DNA from: Bacteroides gallinarum DSM 18171 = JCM 13658
GTDB taxonomy: Bacteria > Bacteroidota > Bacteroidia > Bacteroidales > Bacteroidaceae
Direction: 5' to 3'
DNA: 61,446 nucleotides
Assembly (NCBI RefSeq): GCF_000374365.1
Contig: NZ_KB894135.1
Location: 1-61,446 of the forward strand
Part shown: positions 6,407-14,818 of the stretch, piece after piece
Numbering within the stretch: position 1 is the stretch's first letter
Layout of the letters: each line of letters starts with the position of its first letter
Position numbers and translations under genes: made by a program
The notes under the pieces: generated by a model
Told to the model about the DNA's origin: nothing
What the model saw: only the letters and a program-made list of their open reading frames with translations
Database searches by the model: none

Positions 6407-9076
6407 TTACAAGTATTTCTCTATCATCCCTTTCAGCACCTCCTGCGTATAAGGCTTTGTCAGGAAATCATTGCATCCCGCATCCAGGGCTGCTTGCTTG
6501 TCGTGCTCGTAAGCATAAGCGGTAAGGGCGATGATAGGTATGTCCGGTGAAAGCTCGCGTATGATTCTCGTGGCATCCTGTCCGCTGAGGTTGGGCATTT
6601 TCATATCCATTAAAATCAGGGCGGGGTGCAGCTCCTCGAACATGCTTACGGCTTCCATGCCGTCTTTGGCACGTTCCAGGTGATATAGCTTGCCCAATAT
6701 GGCTTTGACGAGGATATAGTTGCTGTCCGTATCTTCGGCTATCAGTATGGTGGTACGGTTCTCTTGCTCCCGGGCTTCTTCATCGCTTCCACCTGTTGTA
6801 TTCTTCGGGCTGGTAGCTTTCTCTGTACTGGCAGGATTACCGGAACCTGTTACGGATGCAGGCATCTGTCCGTCCGCCGTTTCCTCCTCCTTTTCGGGCA
6901 GGGGCAGGGTGAAGGTGAAAGTCGTTCCTTTGCCTGCTTCCGAGCTGACGGAGATGTTGCCGCCCAACCGTTCGATAATGGTTTTGCAGATAGACAACCC
7001 CAGTCCCGTGCCTTGTGCGAAATCATTCACTTTAACGAACCGTTCGAATACCTTGCCCAGCTTGTCGGCTTCGATACCGATGCCGGTGTCGCGTACATAG
7101 AATTCTATCCCATTCTCCTTGTGGCGGTATCCGTAGCTTACGCTGCCGCTCGTGGTAAACTTGAAGGCGTTGCCGATAAGGTTGGATACTACCTGGAAAA
7201 GCCGGTTTTTGTCTCCTTCGACCACTGTTTCCTCGTCCGAAGGGTCGTACACCAGCTCCACTCCCGGCGGACAACGGAATATCAGTGCATCGTGTATCTC
7301 CTTGCATAGCAGATGCAGGCGTACGGGGGTGATAGTGAATTCTGCCATGCCCGCCTCGATTTTGGAGAGGTCTAATATCTCGTTAATCAGTTGCAGCAGC
7401 CTTTCGTTGTTGGCTTCCACAATGTCGTAGTACGTCTTTCGCTCGTCGTCGTCGTTGCTCTCGGCAATAATCCGGGAGAAGCCGATAATGGCGTTGAGCG
7501 GGGTACGTATCTCGTGGCTCATGTTGGCGAGGAAGGCCGATTTCAACTGGTCGGAAGCCTCTGCCTTCTCTTTGGCTACGAGCAGTTCACGCTTCATCTG
7601 CTCCACTTCGGTGATATCCCATTCGATGCTCAGCAGGATAGGAGGGAAGTCCTTGCTGTCAATCCGCATCTTCCGCTTGTCCAAGAAGATAGACTTGCCG
7701 TTCTGGTCGTGCTCCTCGGTAATCCAGTGCTTCTCCACGCCGGTACGGGCTATTTCTATGTCTTGCCTTCTCTTGCTTTGGGCAACGTCCAGTGGGTAGA
7801 AATCGAAGTCGTCCTTGCCCAAGGCGTCTTTCAGGGGGATGTTGCGGTTGTACGATTCGCGGTTGCGGTATAGGTACTTGAAGCCGTCCCCGATGTCTTT
7901 TACTACGATACCTGCCGGGAGGTTCTCGATAGTCTTGTCCAATATCTGGCTGAACCGCTTGATTTGCTGCTCGCTCCTGATACGTTGCGTGATGTCCCTT
8001 CCCAGCCCCCATAGAATGTCTTCGCCTTTGTCGCTCGTCACCCAGTAGGCACTCCCCTCCATGGCGAGCACTTCGGGGTGGGAAGGCAGGGGATTGTAGA
8101 GGATGAAGCCGCTGCGCTTCTCGTCTTTCCCAAGGGAGGTTATCAGGTCTTTCCAGCAGTTTCCGCCTTGTGCATCCGCGTCTATCCGGTAGATGTTCAG
8201 CTTGCTGACATCGTCCGTTATCCCGATGCCGTGATGCTGCCTGAAACTGCGGTTGGCAAAGACGAGCGTGCCGTCTTCGCGGGCGGCGAAGATGTCCTCG
8301 GTGGAGTTGTTGATAGCATGCGTCAGCAGGTTGATATCGTTGCGGCGCTGCTGTATGTCTGTGATGTTCTGTATGTAACCTTCGAGGAGGGTGGCTCCGT
8401 CGGGACGCACTTCGTGCGAGAAGGTTTTCAGGCGGATGTAGAAAATCCGCTGCCGGAAGTGGATACGGTAGTCTATGCTGTCTTCCATATTGCCTTGCAA
8501 GTTCTGTATCAGCCATTTGCAGAACATCTCCCGGTCTTCGGGCAGTATATACGTCATGTAATCTTCCAACCGGATTTCCTGTTCTTCCTCGGTGCACATT
8601 ATGCCGGTGTGCCCGGTGTAGTAGAAGCAGGCGTTGCCGGAGTCGTACCGCCACCTTCCGATGAGGGCTACTTTCTGTATCTCGTTGAGTTCGTGGTTCT
8701 TCTTCTCCATTTCCAGCTTGCGCTGGCTCCGTTCCGTGATGTCGCGGTACTGGCAGAGCACCATATCCTCGTAAGGGTGCATGATACATTTGAAGAAATA
8801 GGTTTCGCTACCTACTGCCAGTTGGTAATTCCGTGCAGAGGTTGTCTTGCGGGCAAGCACTTTCTTGAACTCCGGGTACACTCGTCGGTAGGTGGAAGGA
8901 GGCAGCAGTTGGAGGATGTTCTCGCCCAGCAGCCTGTCTTCTTTCAAGAACCACAAATCGGCGTTGTGTACGGCGATATCCACGCAGATGCCGTCCTTAT
9001 CCAGTAAAATCATGGTGTCCGATGTCAGCTCCAGCAGCTTTTTGGCGTTCTCTGCGTTTTTCAGGATGTTTTTCAT
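6407..9076 (-). CDS. Soluble hybrid histidine kinase with several PAS domains
   Basis: An 889-residue sensor with no membrane segment or signal peptide, so it senses a cytoplasmic signal. About four PAS-like units fill residues 10-500, each ending in a typical D-I-T-x-R/Q linker (RDITERSQ, QNITDIQQRR, RDITQRIRSEQ, WDITEVEQ). HisKA follows with the phosphorylated His at 521 (ANMSHEIRTPLNAIIGF). The HATPase has the N box NLIGNAFKF and G boxes DTGIGI and GTGLGLSIC. A C-terminal receiver (about 770-889) carries LMDMKMPNLSG. No DNA-binding output domain is present, so phosphate must pass on. Only 12 bp separate it from the upstream glycosyltransferase gene: one operon. Confidence 0.9.
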   Translation of the reverse strand: MKNILKNAENAKKLLELTSDTMILLDKDGICVDIAVHNADLWFLKEDRLLGENILQLLPPSTYRRVYPEFKKVLARKTTSARNYQLAVGSETYFFKCIMHPYEDMVLCQYRDITERSQRKLEMEKKNHELNEIQKVALIGRWRYDSGNACFYYTGHTGIMCTEEEQEIRLEDYMTYILPEDREMFCKWLIQNLQGNMEDSIDYRIHFRQRIFYIRLKTFSHEVRPDGATLLEGYIQNITDIQQRRNDINLLTHAINNSTEDIFAAREDGTLVFANRSFRQHHGIGITDDVSKLNIYRIDADAQGGNCWKDLITSLGKDEKRSGFILYNPLPSHPEVLAMEGSAYWVTSDKGEDILWGLGRDITQRIRSEQQIKRFSQILDKTIENLPAGIVVKDIGDGFKYLYRNRESYNRNIPLKDALGKDDFDFYPLDVAQSKRRQDIEIARTGVEKHWITEEHDQNGKSIFLDKRKMRIDSKDFPPILLSIEWDITEVEQMKRELLVAKEKAEASDQLKSAFLANMSHEIRTPLNAIIGFSRIIAESNDDDERKTYYDIVEANNERLLQLINEILDLSKIEAGMAEFTITPVRLHLLCKEIHDALIFRCPPGVELVYDPSDEETVVEGDKNRLFQVVSNLIGNAFKFTTSGSVSYGYRHKENGIEFYVRDTGIGIEADKLGKVFERFVKVNDFAQGTGLGLSICKTIIERLGGNISVSSEAGKGTTFTFTLPLPEKEEETADGQMPASVTGSGNPASTEKATSPKNTTGGSDEEAREQENRTTILIAEDTDSNYILVKAILGKLYHLERAKDGMEAVSMFEELHPALILMDMKMPNLSGQDATRIIRELSPDIPIIALTAYAYEHDKQAALDAGCNDFLTKPYTQEVLKGMIEKYL

Positions 9077-9088
9077 TTTTCTCTCGGT

Positions 9089-10279
9089 TTATGCCCTTCG
9101 TGCTTTTTCCCATGCGCCGCCGGCTTGTCCCCGACGTTTGCATAGGTAGCCGAAACCACGGATGACGTTGATATTCATAAAGAGGAAATAATAAGGAATG
9201 AAGAGTATCTTATTTTTAATGTGCCTGGAGGACAAGTAATACCCCCAGCTCCCCATAAGATAGAACAGCGTTTGCAACAACCAGATAAAGGCATACGGCA
9301 GAGGGTGCTCCGTTGTAAAGATAAGAACGGTGTTGAGGGGGAGCAACAGGAATAGTAGAACGGGTGTGAGCGACCACCTCAATACACGGTGGGATATGTA
9401 CTGGAAACTGAATATGCCGTAGCGAAACGGGTTGAGCAGGGCGCGCAGCCGCCATACGGACTGTAGTCCGCCGGCAGCGATGCGTACTTTCCGTTTTTCT
9501 TCTTCGCGCATGTCTGCCGAGCCGCTTTCCGTAGCATAGGCATCGGCGCGATAGGCAATGGTGTATCCGCGCATGACGATGCGCAGGGAGAGGATGAAGT
9601 CATCCAGCAGGGTATCGGCAGGCATTTCTTCGAACAGCTCGCGACGAATGGCGAACAGCTCTCCGGCTGCTCCTACCGCCGAATAAAGGCGGGCGTCGAG
9701 CTTCTTGAGGGCGGACTCGTATTTCCAGTAGAGGCCTTCGCCACCGGAGGCAGCATTGTCTTTTACCTGTACGGCGATGCGCTTTTCTCCGGCTACGCAA
9801 CCTACGCGGGGATTGGCGAATGCGTGTACTATTTCGCGCAGCGCTTCCCGGTTGAGGTAGGTATTGGCATCGGTGAACACCACGAGCGGCGTGCTGACGA
9901 AACGCATACCCCGGTTCAGTGCGGCCGTCTTTCCCAGCCGTAAGGGTTGGTGGAGCACGGTGGCTTGCGGCCAGTGCGAGAGGCGCTCGCGGGTGCGGTC
10001 GTTGCTACCGTCCGTTATCCAGAGTATATGCAGCTTGTCTGCGGGATAATCCAGGGCAAGGCAGTTGCGCATCTTCTCGTCTACCACGTCTTCTTCGTTG
10101 TAGGCGGCGATAAAGAGGGTCAGCTCGGGGAACCGGTTGTCTGCCGGCAGGGGAGGGGCGGGCGTTTTACGGAAACATTCCTTTATCTTGACCAGGACGT
10201 AAAGGAGTATTCCGTAGCCTATATAGGTATAGAATACAATGGATAAACTTATCCAGAAGATAATCTCAAAAGCCCTCAT
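9089..10279 (-). CDS. Membrane glycosyltransferase, family 2
   Basis: A 396-residue protein with an N-terminal membrane helix, a GT-A domain and three to four C-terminal membrane helices, the plan of processive glycan synthases and related transferases. Nucleotide-sugar and metal residues are seen in LFIAAYNEED, WITDGSND and VFTDANT, and a probable catalytic Asp in DTLLDDFILS. The QxxRW motif of processive synthases is not evident (KVRIAAGGLQSVW stands there), so the product may be short. It is transcribed first, followed 12 bp later by the hybrid kinase. A promoter-like TATTTTTG lies upstream at 10326-10333 on the reverse strand. Confidence 0.85.
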   Translation of the reverse strand: MRAFEIIFWISLSIVFYTYIGYGILLYVLVKIKECFRKTPAPPLPADNRFPELTLFIAAYNEEDVVDEKMRNCLALDYPADKLHILWITDGSNDRTRERLSHWPQATVLHQPLRLGKTAALNRGMRFVSTPLVVFTDANTYLNREALREIVHAFANPRVGCVAGEKRIAVQVKDNAASGGEGLYWKYESALKKLDARLYSAVGAAGELFAIRRELFEEMPADTLLDDFILSLRIVMRGYTIAYRADAYATESGSADMREEEKRKVRIAAGGLQSVWRLRALLNPFRYGIFSFQYISHRVLRWSLTPVLLFLLLPLNTVLIFTTEHPLPYAFIWLLQTLFYLMGSWGYYLSSRHIKNKILFIPYYFLFMNINVIRGFGYLCKRRGQAGGAWEKARRA

Positions 10280-10403
10280 CAGTATCGGATTCTTATATTT
10301 CTGTTAGGAAATCAGGATTAACGCCCAAAAATATGGATAATCTTCCGGCGGTGCAAGAAAAAAGGGAGAATATATCGGTGAGTATCAGCAATTCACCGGT
10401 TGC

Positions 10404-11606
10404 TTAGAAAGCTTCCGTCATGTTGAAGTAGAACAGCATTTGGTCGTTCACCGTGTTCTTACCCAGGTCCAGGCGTACGTTCATACGGGGTTGTACTTCG
10501 ATGCGCAGCCCTATGCCGTAGTTGGGCAGTACTCCTTCTATTTTGCCCATGGTGGGACCCATGAAGCCGCATCCGGTCCATGCCACAAAGCCGATGTGGT
10601 GCAGCATGCGTTTCACCCAGTTGCTGCGGTCGGTGTTTATCATCTGGCGGTATTCTGCCATGATGACGTGCGAGGACTTGTCGCGGTATTGCCCCATGTA
10701 GTAGCCGCGCAGGTCGAAGGGAGTGCCGGTGAGTGAGTATTGGGTGAGGGGGACGTTGCCGAATACATTCTTGGTCTGTGCTGTCCAGGCAAACACTTTG
10801 CGGTAGCCTACGGACTTGTACTGGCGGTAGTCCAGCTCCAGACGGTAGAAATTGTTGTCGCTGCCGAATGCCTTGCTGTACATCATGCCCCGGAAGTCCA
10901 GGTACACGCCTTTGTAGGCATTGGCGGGGATGTCGCGGCTGTCGTACGTCAGCAGGAAGCCCAGTCCGGAATTGAAGTTCTTGTAGCCACTCGCCGTACC
11001 GCCGGCTGCCACGTAGTCGGGTTCTTCCACAAGGTGTTTGGCGGGCTCGGTTATCTTGTCGTAGTTGATGTCTACCTGCGGACCGGCGAATACGTTGCTT
11101 TCGCCCAGCCGGAACAGGAACCAGGGGTTGATTTGTATGCCGCTGTAACGGTATTTACTGGTGCTGTCGCTGCGCACGTAGTTTTTGTTCGTATTATAGC
11201 CGATGCCGTAGAAGTTGTCTTCCGTGTTTTTGTAGACGAACTTCCCGAAGATACGGAAACGGTCGCCCTTGAAGAATAGCTGCGGCTTCACCATCAGGTT
11301 GACGCCTCCCTTGAATATGTAGGCTATTGACATGGGCAGCACCGAACGCAACTGGGTGGTGTCGCTGGGGTTCATGCGGAATGTCATTAACGCGCTTCCG
11401 CCTACCAGTGCACCGAAGTCGGGGGTATAGCTGGGACCGCCTAATATGTTGTAATGGAAATTCCTGCGAGCTACTCTTTGTTTGCGCAATTCCTTTTTGG
11501 TCAGTGCCGGTGTCGTGTCGTTGGTAGCTGCGATTGTCTCTTGTTGTGCTGAAATAGTCGTTACTATCAACATCAGAGTAAATATACTCACTATATATCT
11601 TTTCAT
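10404..11606 (-). CDS. Omp85/BamA-superfamily outer membrane protein without POTRA domains
   Basis: A 400-residue exported protein with signal peptide MKRYIVSIFTLMLIVTTISA followed by a beta-barrel-rich sequence ending in an aromatic (NMTEAF), as usual for Bam-inserted barrels. The Omp85 signature R-G in FDLRGYYMGQYRDKS is present near residue 305. The length leaves no room for POTRA repeats, so it resembles the short surface-antigen/patatin-associated type, not BamA itself. The start at 11606 was chosen because it begins the signal peptide; an upstream ATG at 11627 would add seven polar residues. Function unknown. Confidence 0.8.
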   Translation of the reverse strand: MKRYIVSIFTLMLIVTTISAQQETIAATNDTTPALTKKELRKQRVARRNFHYNILGGPSYTPDFGALVGGSALMTFRMNPSDTTQLRSVLPMSIAYIFKGGVNLMVKPQLFFKGDRFRIFGKFVYKNTEDNFYGIGYNTNKNYVRSDSTSKYRYSGIQINPWFLFRLGESNVFAGPQVDINYDKITEPAKHLVEEPDYVAAGGTASGYKNFNSGLGFLLTYDSRDIPANAYKGVYLDFRGMMYSKAFGSDNNFYRLELDYRQYKSVGYRKVFAWTAQTKNVFGNVPLTQYSLTGTPFDLRGYYMGQYRDKSSHVIMAEYRQMINTDRSNWVKRMLHHIGFVAWTGCGFMGPTMGKIEGVLPNYGIGLRIEVQPRMNVRLDLGKNTVNDQMLFYFNMTEAF

Positions 11607-11763
11607 ATCGTCCGAATGTGGCTGCAAAGAAAACTATTTTATTTGAATTGGTTTTGAGAAGAATAGATAATAAATCTAAAGAGGGCACTAAATTTATCAA
11701 AAAAGGCATTATATTTGTTCTTTATTCCATAACGAGGCGGGATTTCCATGAAGCAGGATTTCA

Positions 11764-11790
11764 CAGCCGCGATGCGGCGGCTGTTGTTCT
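11764..11790. other. GC-rich hairpin before the 45-bp array
   Basis: CAGCCGC and GCGGCTG (about 11764-11782) form a perfect short stem just left of the repeat array. A role as terminator is possible but no U-run follows. Confidence 0.35.
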
Positions 11791-12195
11791 GTAAGCCGGA
11801 ATGTTTTATCTTGTGAGACGGGTGCGGTTCGTTCCGTGAGGCGGAATGTTTCATCTTGTGAGACGAATGCGGCTCGTTCTGTGAGGCGGAATATTTTATC
11901 TTGTGAGACGGATGTGGTTCGTTCTGTGAGGCGGAATGTTTCATCTTGTGAGACGAATGTGGCTTGTTCTGTGAGGCGGAATATTTCATCTTGTGAGACG
12001 AATGCGGTTCGTTCTGTGAGGCGGAATGTTTCATCTTGTGAAACGGATGTGGCTTGTTCTGTGAGGCGGAATATTTCATCTTGTGAAACGGATGTGGCTT
12101 GTTCTGTGAGGCGGAATGTTTCATCTTGTGAAACGGATGTGGCTTGTTCTGTGAGGCGGATATTTTCATCATGCAGGATAACACTTTGTCTTGTG
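11791..12195. repeat. Nine 45-bp tandem repeats with 90-bp alternation
   Basis: Units begin at 11791, 11836, 11881, 11926, 11971, 12016, 12061, 12106 and 12151, exactly 45 bp apart. Each is a dimer of a 22-23 bp half (TTCATCTTGTGAGACGAATG and GTTCTGTGAGGCGGAATGT). From 11836 on, units alternate between AATGTTT and AATATTT, a 90-bp higher-order period showing dimers were copied. Since 45 is a multiple of three, several frames on both strands stay open and spell 15-residue repeats; I do not treat these as genes. Confidence 0.9.
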
Positions 12196-12250
12196 GAATA
12201 GATTTTCGGGCTGGTTTCATTGTCGGATAATCGGCATGACAAATATTTAA

Positions 12251-12376
12251 ATGAACAAACTTATAGCTGAAATAAGCAAACATATATTGGTAGTAAGCAA
12301 ACATATATTGGTAGTAAGCAAACATATATTCATAATAAACAAACATATATCTGAAATGAATAAACGTATTTTATCC
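12251..12376 (+). repeat. Six in-frame 21-bp copies of the peptidase start
   Basis: Units of exactly 21 bp run 12251-12271, 12272-12292, 12293-12313, 12314-12334, 12335-12355 and 12356-12376. The last is the start of the peptidase gene (ATGAATAAACGTATTTTA). The first also starts with ATG (ATGAACAAACTTATAGCT); the inner ones start with ATA or GTA and share AAACATATAT. All are in the gene's frame and free of stops, so the peptidase reading frame extends through the array. Confidence 0.9.
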
Positions 12377-13756
12377 GTAATTGTTTTCAGCACCGCGCTG
12401 TTATCGGTGCAGGCGCAGGACGGTAAGGGCGGGATAAGCTCTGCCATGCTTAGCCAGATTCAGCAGAGTTATCAAGGTACAGCCTCCGATAAGGCTCTGC
12501 GCAATGCTATCGGTAACAATGACATCCGTAAGCTGGCGCTCAACCAGGAGAATATGCAGGACATGGATACCCATTTCTCCATTAAGGTGGAATCTAAGGG
12601 TATCACTGACCAGAAGTCCTCCGGTCGTTGCTGGCTTTTCACCGGACTGAACGTGATGCGTGCCAAGACGCTCGCCCGCTACGGTTTTCCGTCTTTCGAG
12701 TTCTCGGAGATATATCCTTTCTTTTGGGACCAGTTGGAGAAGTCCAACCTTTTCTTGCAGGGCATCATCGACACTGCCGGGAAACCGCTGGACGATAAGA
12801 CCGTAGAGTGGCTCTTGAAGCATCCACTGAGCGACGGCGGCACGTTTACCGGAGTGGCGGACATCGTTTCCAAATACGGTCTTGTGCCCAAGAGCGCCAT
12901 GCCGGAGACGAACAGCAGCGAGAATACCTCCCGCATGGCGAACCTTATTTCCCTGAAACTGAAAGAGTACGCCTTGCAGCTCCGCGAGCTGGCTGCCGGA
13001 GGCGCCAAGCCTGCTGCCCTGGAGAAAGAGAAAACCGCCATGCTCGGCACTGTCTACCGTATGTTGGTGTTGAACCTGGGTGTTCCGCCTACGGAGTTCG
13101 ACTACGTGCGTACCGATGCCAAAGGTAATCCGGTGGAGACGGAACATCATACTCCGATGTCTTTCCTCGAGAAATATGGTGACAAGCAACTGCTTACCGA
13201 CTACGTAATGCTGATGAACGACCCCAGCCGCGAGTATTACAAATGCTATGAGATAGATTACGACCGCCACCGCTACGACGGCAAGAACTGGACTTATGTC
13301 AACCTGCCTGTGGAGGATATCAAGCAAATGGCTATCACCTCGTTGAAGGACAGCACTATGATGTATTTCTCCTGCGATGTCGGCAAGTTCCTGGATTCGG
13401 AGCGCGGCTTGCTCGATGTGAAAAATTATGATTACGAGTCGCTCATGGGTACTACCTTCGGAATGGATAAGAAACAGCGCATACAAACCTTCTCCAGTGG
13501 TTCTTCGCACGCTATGACCCTTATGGCGGTGGATTTGGATAAGAACGGGAAACCCGTCAAGTGGATGGTTGAAAACAGTTGGGGTGCTGACAGCGGTTAC
13601 AAAGGTCATCTCATCATGACGGACGAGTGGTTCGACGAGTATATGTTCCGCCTGGTCGTGGAAACCAAGTATGTTCCCGCTAAAATAATGGAGCTGTTCA
13701 AACAAAAGCCTGTCCGCTTGCCGGCATGGGACCCGATGTTTGCGGAGGAGGAATAG
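12356..13756 (+). CDS. Exported C1-family cysteine peptidase (bleomycin hydrolase / aminopeptidase C type)
   Basis: A 466-residue protein with signal peptide MNKRILSVIVFSTALLSVQA, so it acts in the periplasm. The papain-fold triad is visible: Cys in SSGRCWLF, His in SGSSHAMTL, Asn in VENSWGADSG. The long insert region between them is usual for the bleomycin hydrolase branch. The start at 12356 is chosen because the signal peptide begins there. An in-frame ATG at 12251 would add 35 residues made of five 7-residue repeats (KHILVVS type), which would bury the signal peptide. It stands alone, with repeat arrays on both sides. Confidence 0.9.
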   Translation: MNKRILSVIVFSTALLSVQAQDGKGGISSAMLSQIQQSYQGTASDKALRNAIGNNDIRKLALNQENMQDMDTHFSIKVESKGITDQKSSGRCWLFTGLNVMRAKTLARYGFPSFEFSEIYPFFWDQLEKSNLFLQGIIDTAGKPLDDKTVEWLLKHPLSDGGTFTGVADIVSKYGLVPKSAMPETNSSENTSRMANLISLKLKEYALQLRELAAGGAKPAALEKEKTAMLGTVYRMLVLNLGVPPTEFDYVRTDAKGNPVETEHHTPMSFLEKYGDKQLLTDYVMLMNDPSREYYKCYEIDYDRHRYDGKNWTYVNLPVEDIKQMAITSLKDSTMMYFSCDVGKFLDSERGLLDVKNYDYESLMGTTFGMDKKQRIQTFSSGSSHAMTLMAVDLDKNGKPVKWMVENSWGADSGYKGHLIMTDEWFDEYMFRLVVETKYVPAKIMELFKQKPVRLPAWDPMFAEEE

Positions 13757-13769
13757 AAGGGGGGCTTCC

Positions 13770-14510
13770 TTTTCATCACAGAGGACACAGAGGCTTTTCT
13801 AACACAGAGGAGACAGAGTTTCACGGAGGGCACAGAGTTTTTTCTTAACACAGAGGGGACGGAGTTTCACGGAGCTTACAAAGGCTTTTTTCTTAACACA
13901 GAGGGGACAGAGTTTCACGGAGCTCACAGAGGCTTTCTTCTTAACACAGAGGGGACAGAGTTTCACGGAGTTCACAGAGGCTTTTTCTTAACACAGAGGG
14001 GACGGAGTTTCACGGAGTTCACAGAGGCTTTTTCTTAACACAGAGGGAACGGAGTTTCGCGGAGCTCACAGAGGCTTTTTCTTAACACAGAGGGGACAGA
14101 GTTTTACGGAGTTCACAGAGGCTTTTTCTTAACACAGAGGGGACGGAGTTTCACGGAGCTCACAGAGGTTTTCTTCTTAACACAGAGGGGACGGAGTTTC
14201 ACGGAGCTCACAGAGGCTTTTTCTTAAACACAGAGGGGACAGAGTTTCACGGAGGGCACAGAGGTTTTTTCTTAACACAGAGGGGACGGAGTTTCGTGGA
14301 GTTCACAGAGGCTCTTTTCTTAACACAGAGGAGACAGAGTTTCACGGAGTTCACAGAGCTTTTTCTTAATACGGAGGGAACAGGAGTTCACGGAGCTTAC
14401 AGAGGTTTTTTTCTTAACACAGAGGGGACAGAGTTTCACGGAGTCCACAGAGGCTTTTTCTTAATATAGAGGGGACGGGGCTTCATGAAGTTTACAGTTT
14501 TTTCTTGCTG
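13770..14510. repeat. About fifteen 46-48 bp tandem repeats
   Basis: The unit CACAGAGGGGACAGAGTTT plus CACGGAGTTCACAGAGGC and a T-rich tail repeats from about 13801 to 14463. Spacing varies by one or two bases through T-run length. Each unit is two related halves. The same CACAGAG/TTTCACGGAG words appear as single elements near 25.64 kb and 42.5 kb. No coding frame is supported in this 1-kb gap between the peptidase and nqrA. Confidence 0.9.
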
Positions 14511-14554
14511 CTTTTTTATATAATAATCAATCTGTGCTAATCTGTGCAATCCGC

Positions 14555-14640
14555 GGTGAAAAAACTCTGTGCCCTCTGTGAAACTCTGTCTTCTCTGTGT
14601 TAGAAAAAACTCTGCACTCCCCGCGGTGAAAAGAGTTTTT
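14555..14640. repeat. Inverted copies closing the 47-bp array
   Basis: The reverse complement of the array words appears here (ACTCTGTGCCCTCTGTGAAA, then CTCTGTGTTAGAAAAAACTC, flanked twice by CCGCGGTGAAAA). The direct array and this inverted segment can fold together into a long imperfect hairpin. Confidence 0.75.
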
Positions 14641-14705
14641 ATACCCTCATATCCCCAGCGTTTCAGCCCCGGGCATAAGGCGCTTGCTTTCTTCGTGTTC
14701 GTTAA

Positions 14706-14748
14706 CGAAAGGAATTACGGAAATTTCTCCGTAATTCCTTTTGTTTTT
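14706..14748 (+). terminator. Strong hairpin with U-run before nqrA
   Basis: AAAGGAATTACGGA and TCCGTAATTCCTTT form a 14-bp perfect stem with a short loop, followed by TGTTTTT. It would end any transcript coming from the upstream repeat region before the nqr promoter. Confidence 0.75.
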
Positions 14749-14773
14749 ACTCTTTATTCACATTCTTTTTTGT

Positions 14774-14781
14774 TACTTTTG
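14774..14781 (+). promoter_or_regulatory. Promoter -7 element of the nqr operon
   Basis: TACTTTTG matches TAnnTTTG, 37 bp before the nqrA start and just after the terminator hairpin. Confidence 0.55.
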
Positions 14782-14818
14782 CGGGCAAATTAATGAAACC
14801 ATTATTTTATATAAACGC

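Noticed and set aside
11639..12346. Repeat-protein frames on both strands with 15-residue repeats (HPFHKMKHSASQNKP type)
   Set aside because: The 45-bp period keeps several frames open at once on both strands; none has a promoter, signal or domain, and codon use is dictated by the repeat.
12401..13705. A 434-codon antisense frame over the C1 peptidase
   Set aside because: A shadow; the sense strand has the full catalytic triad and signal peptide.
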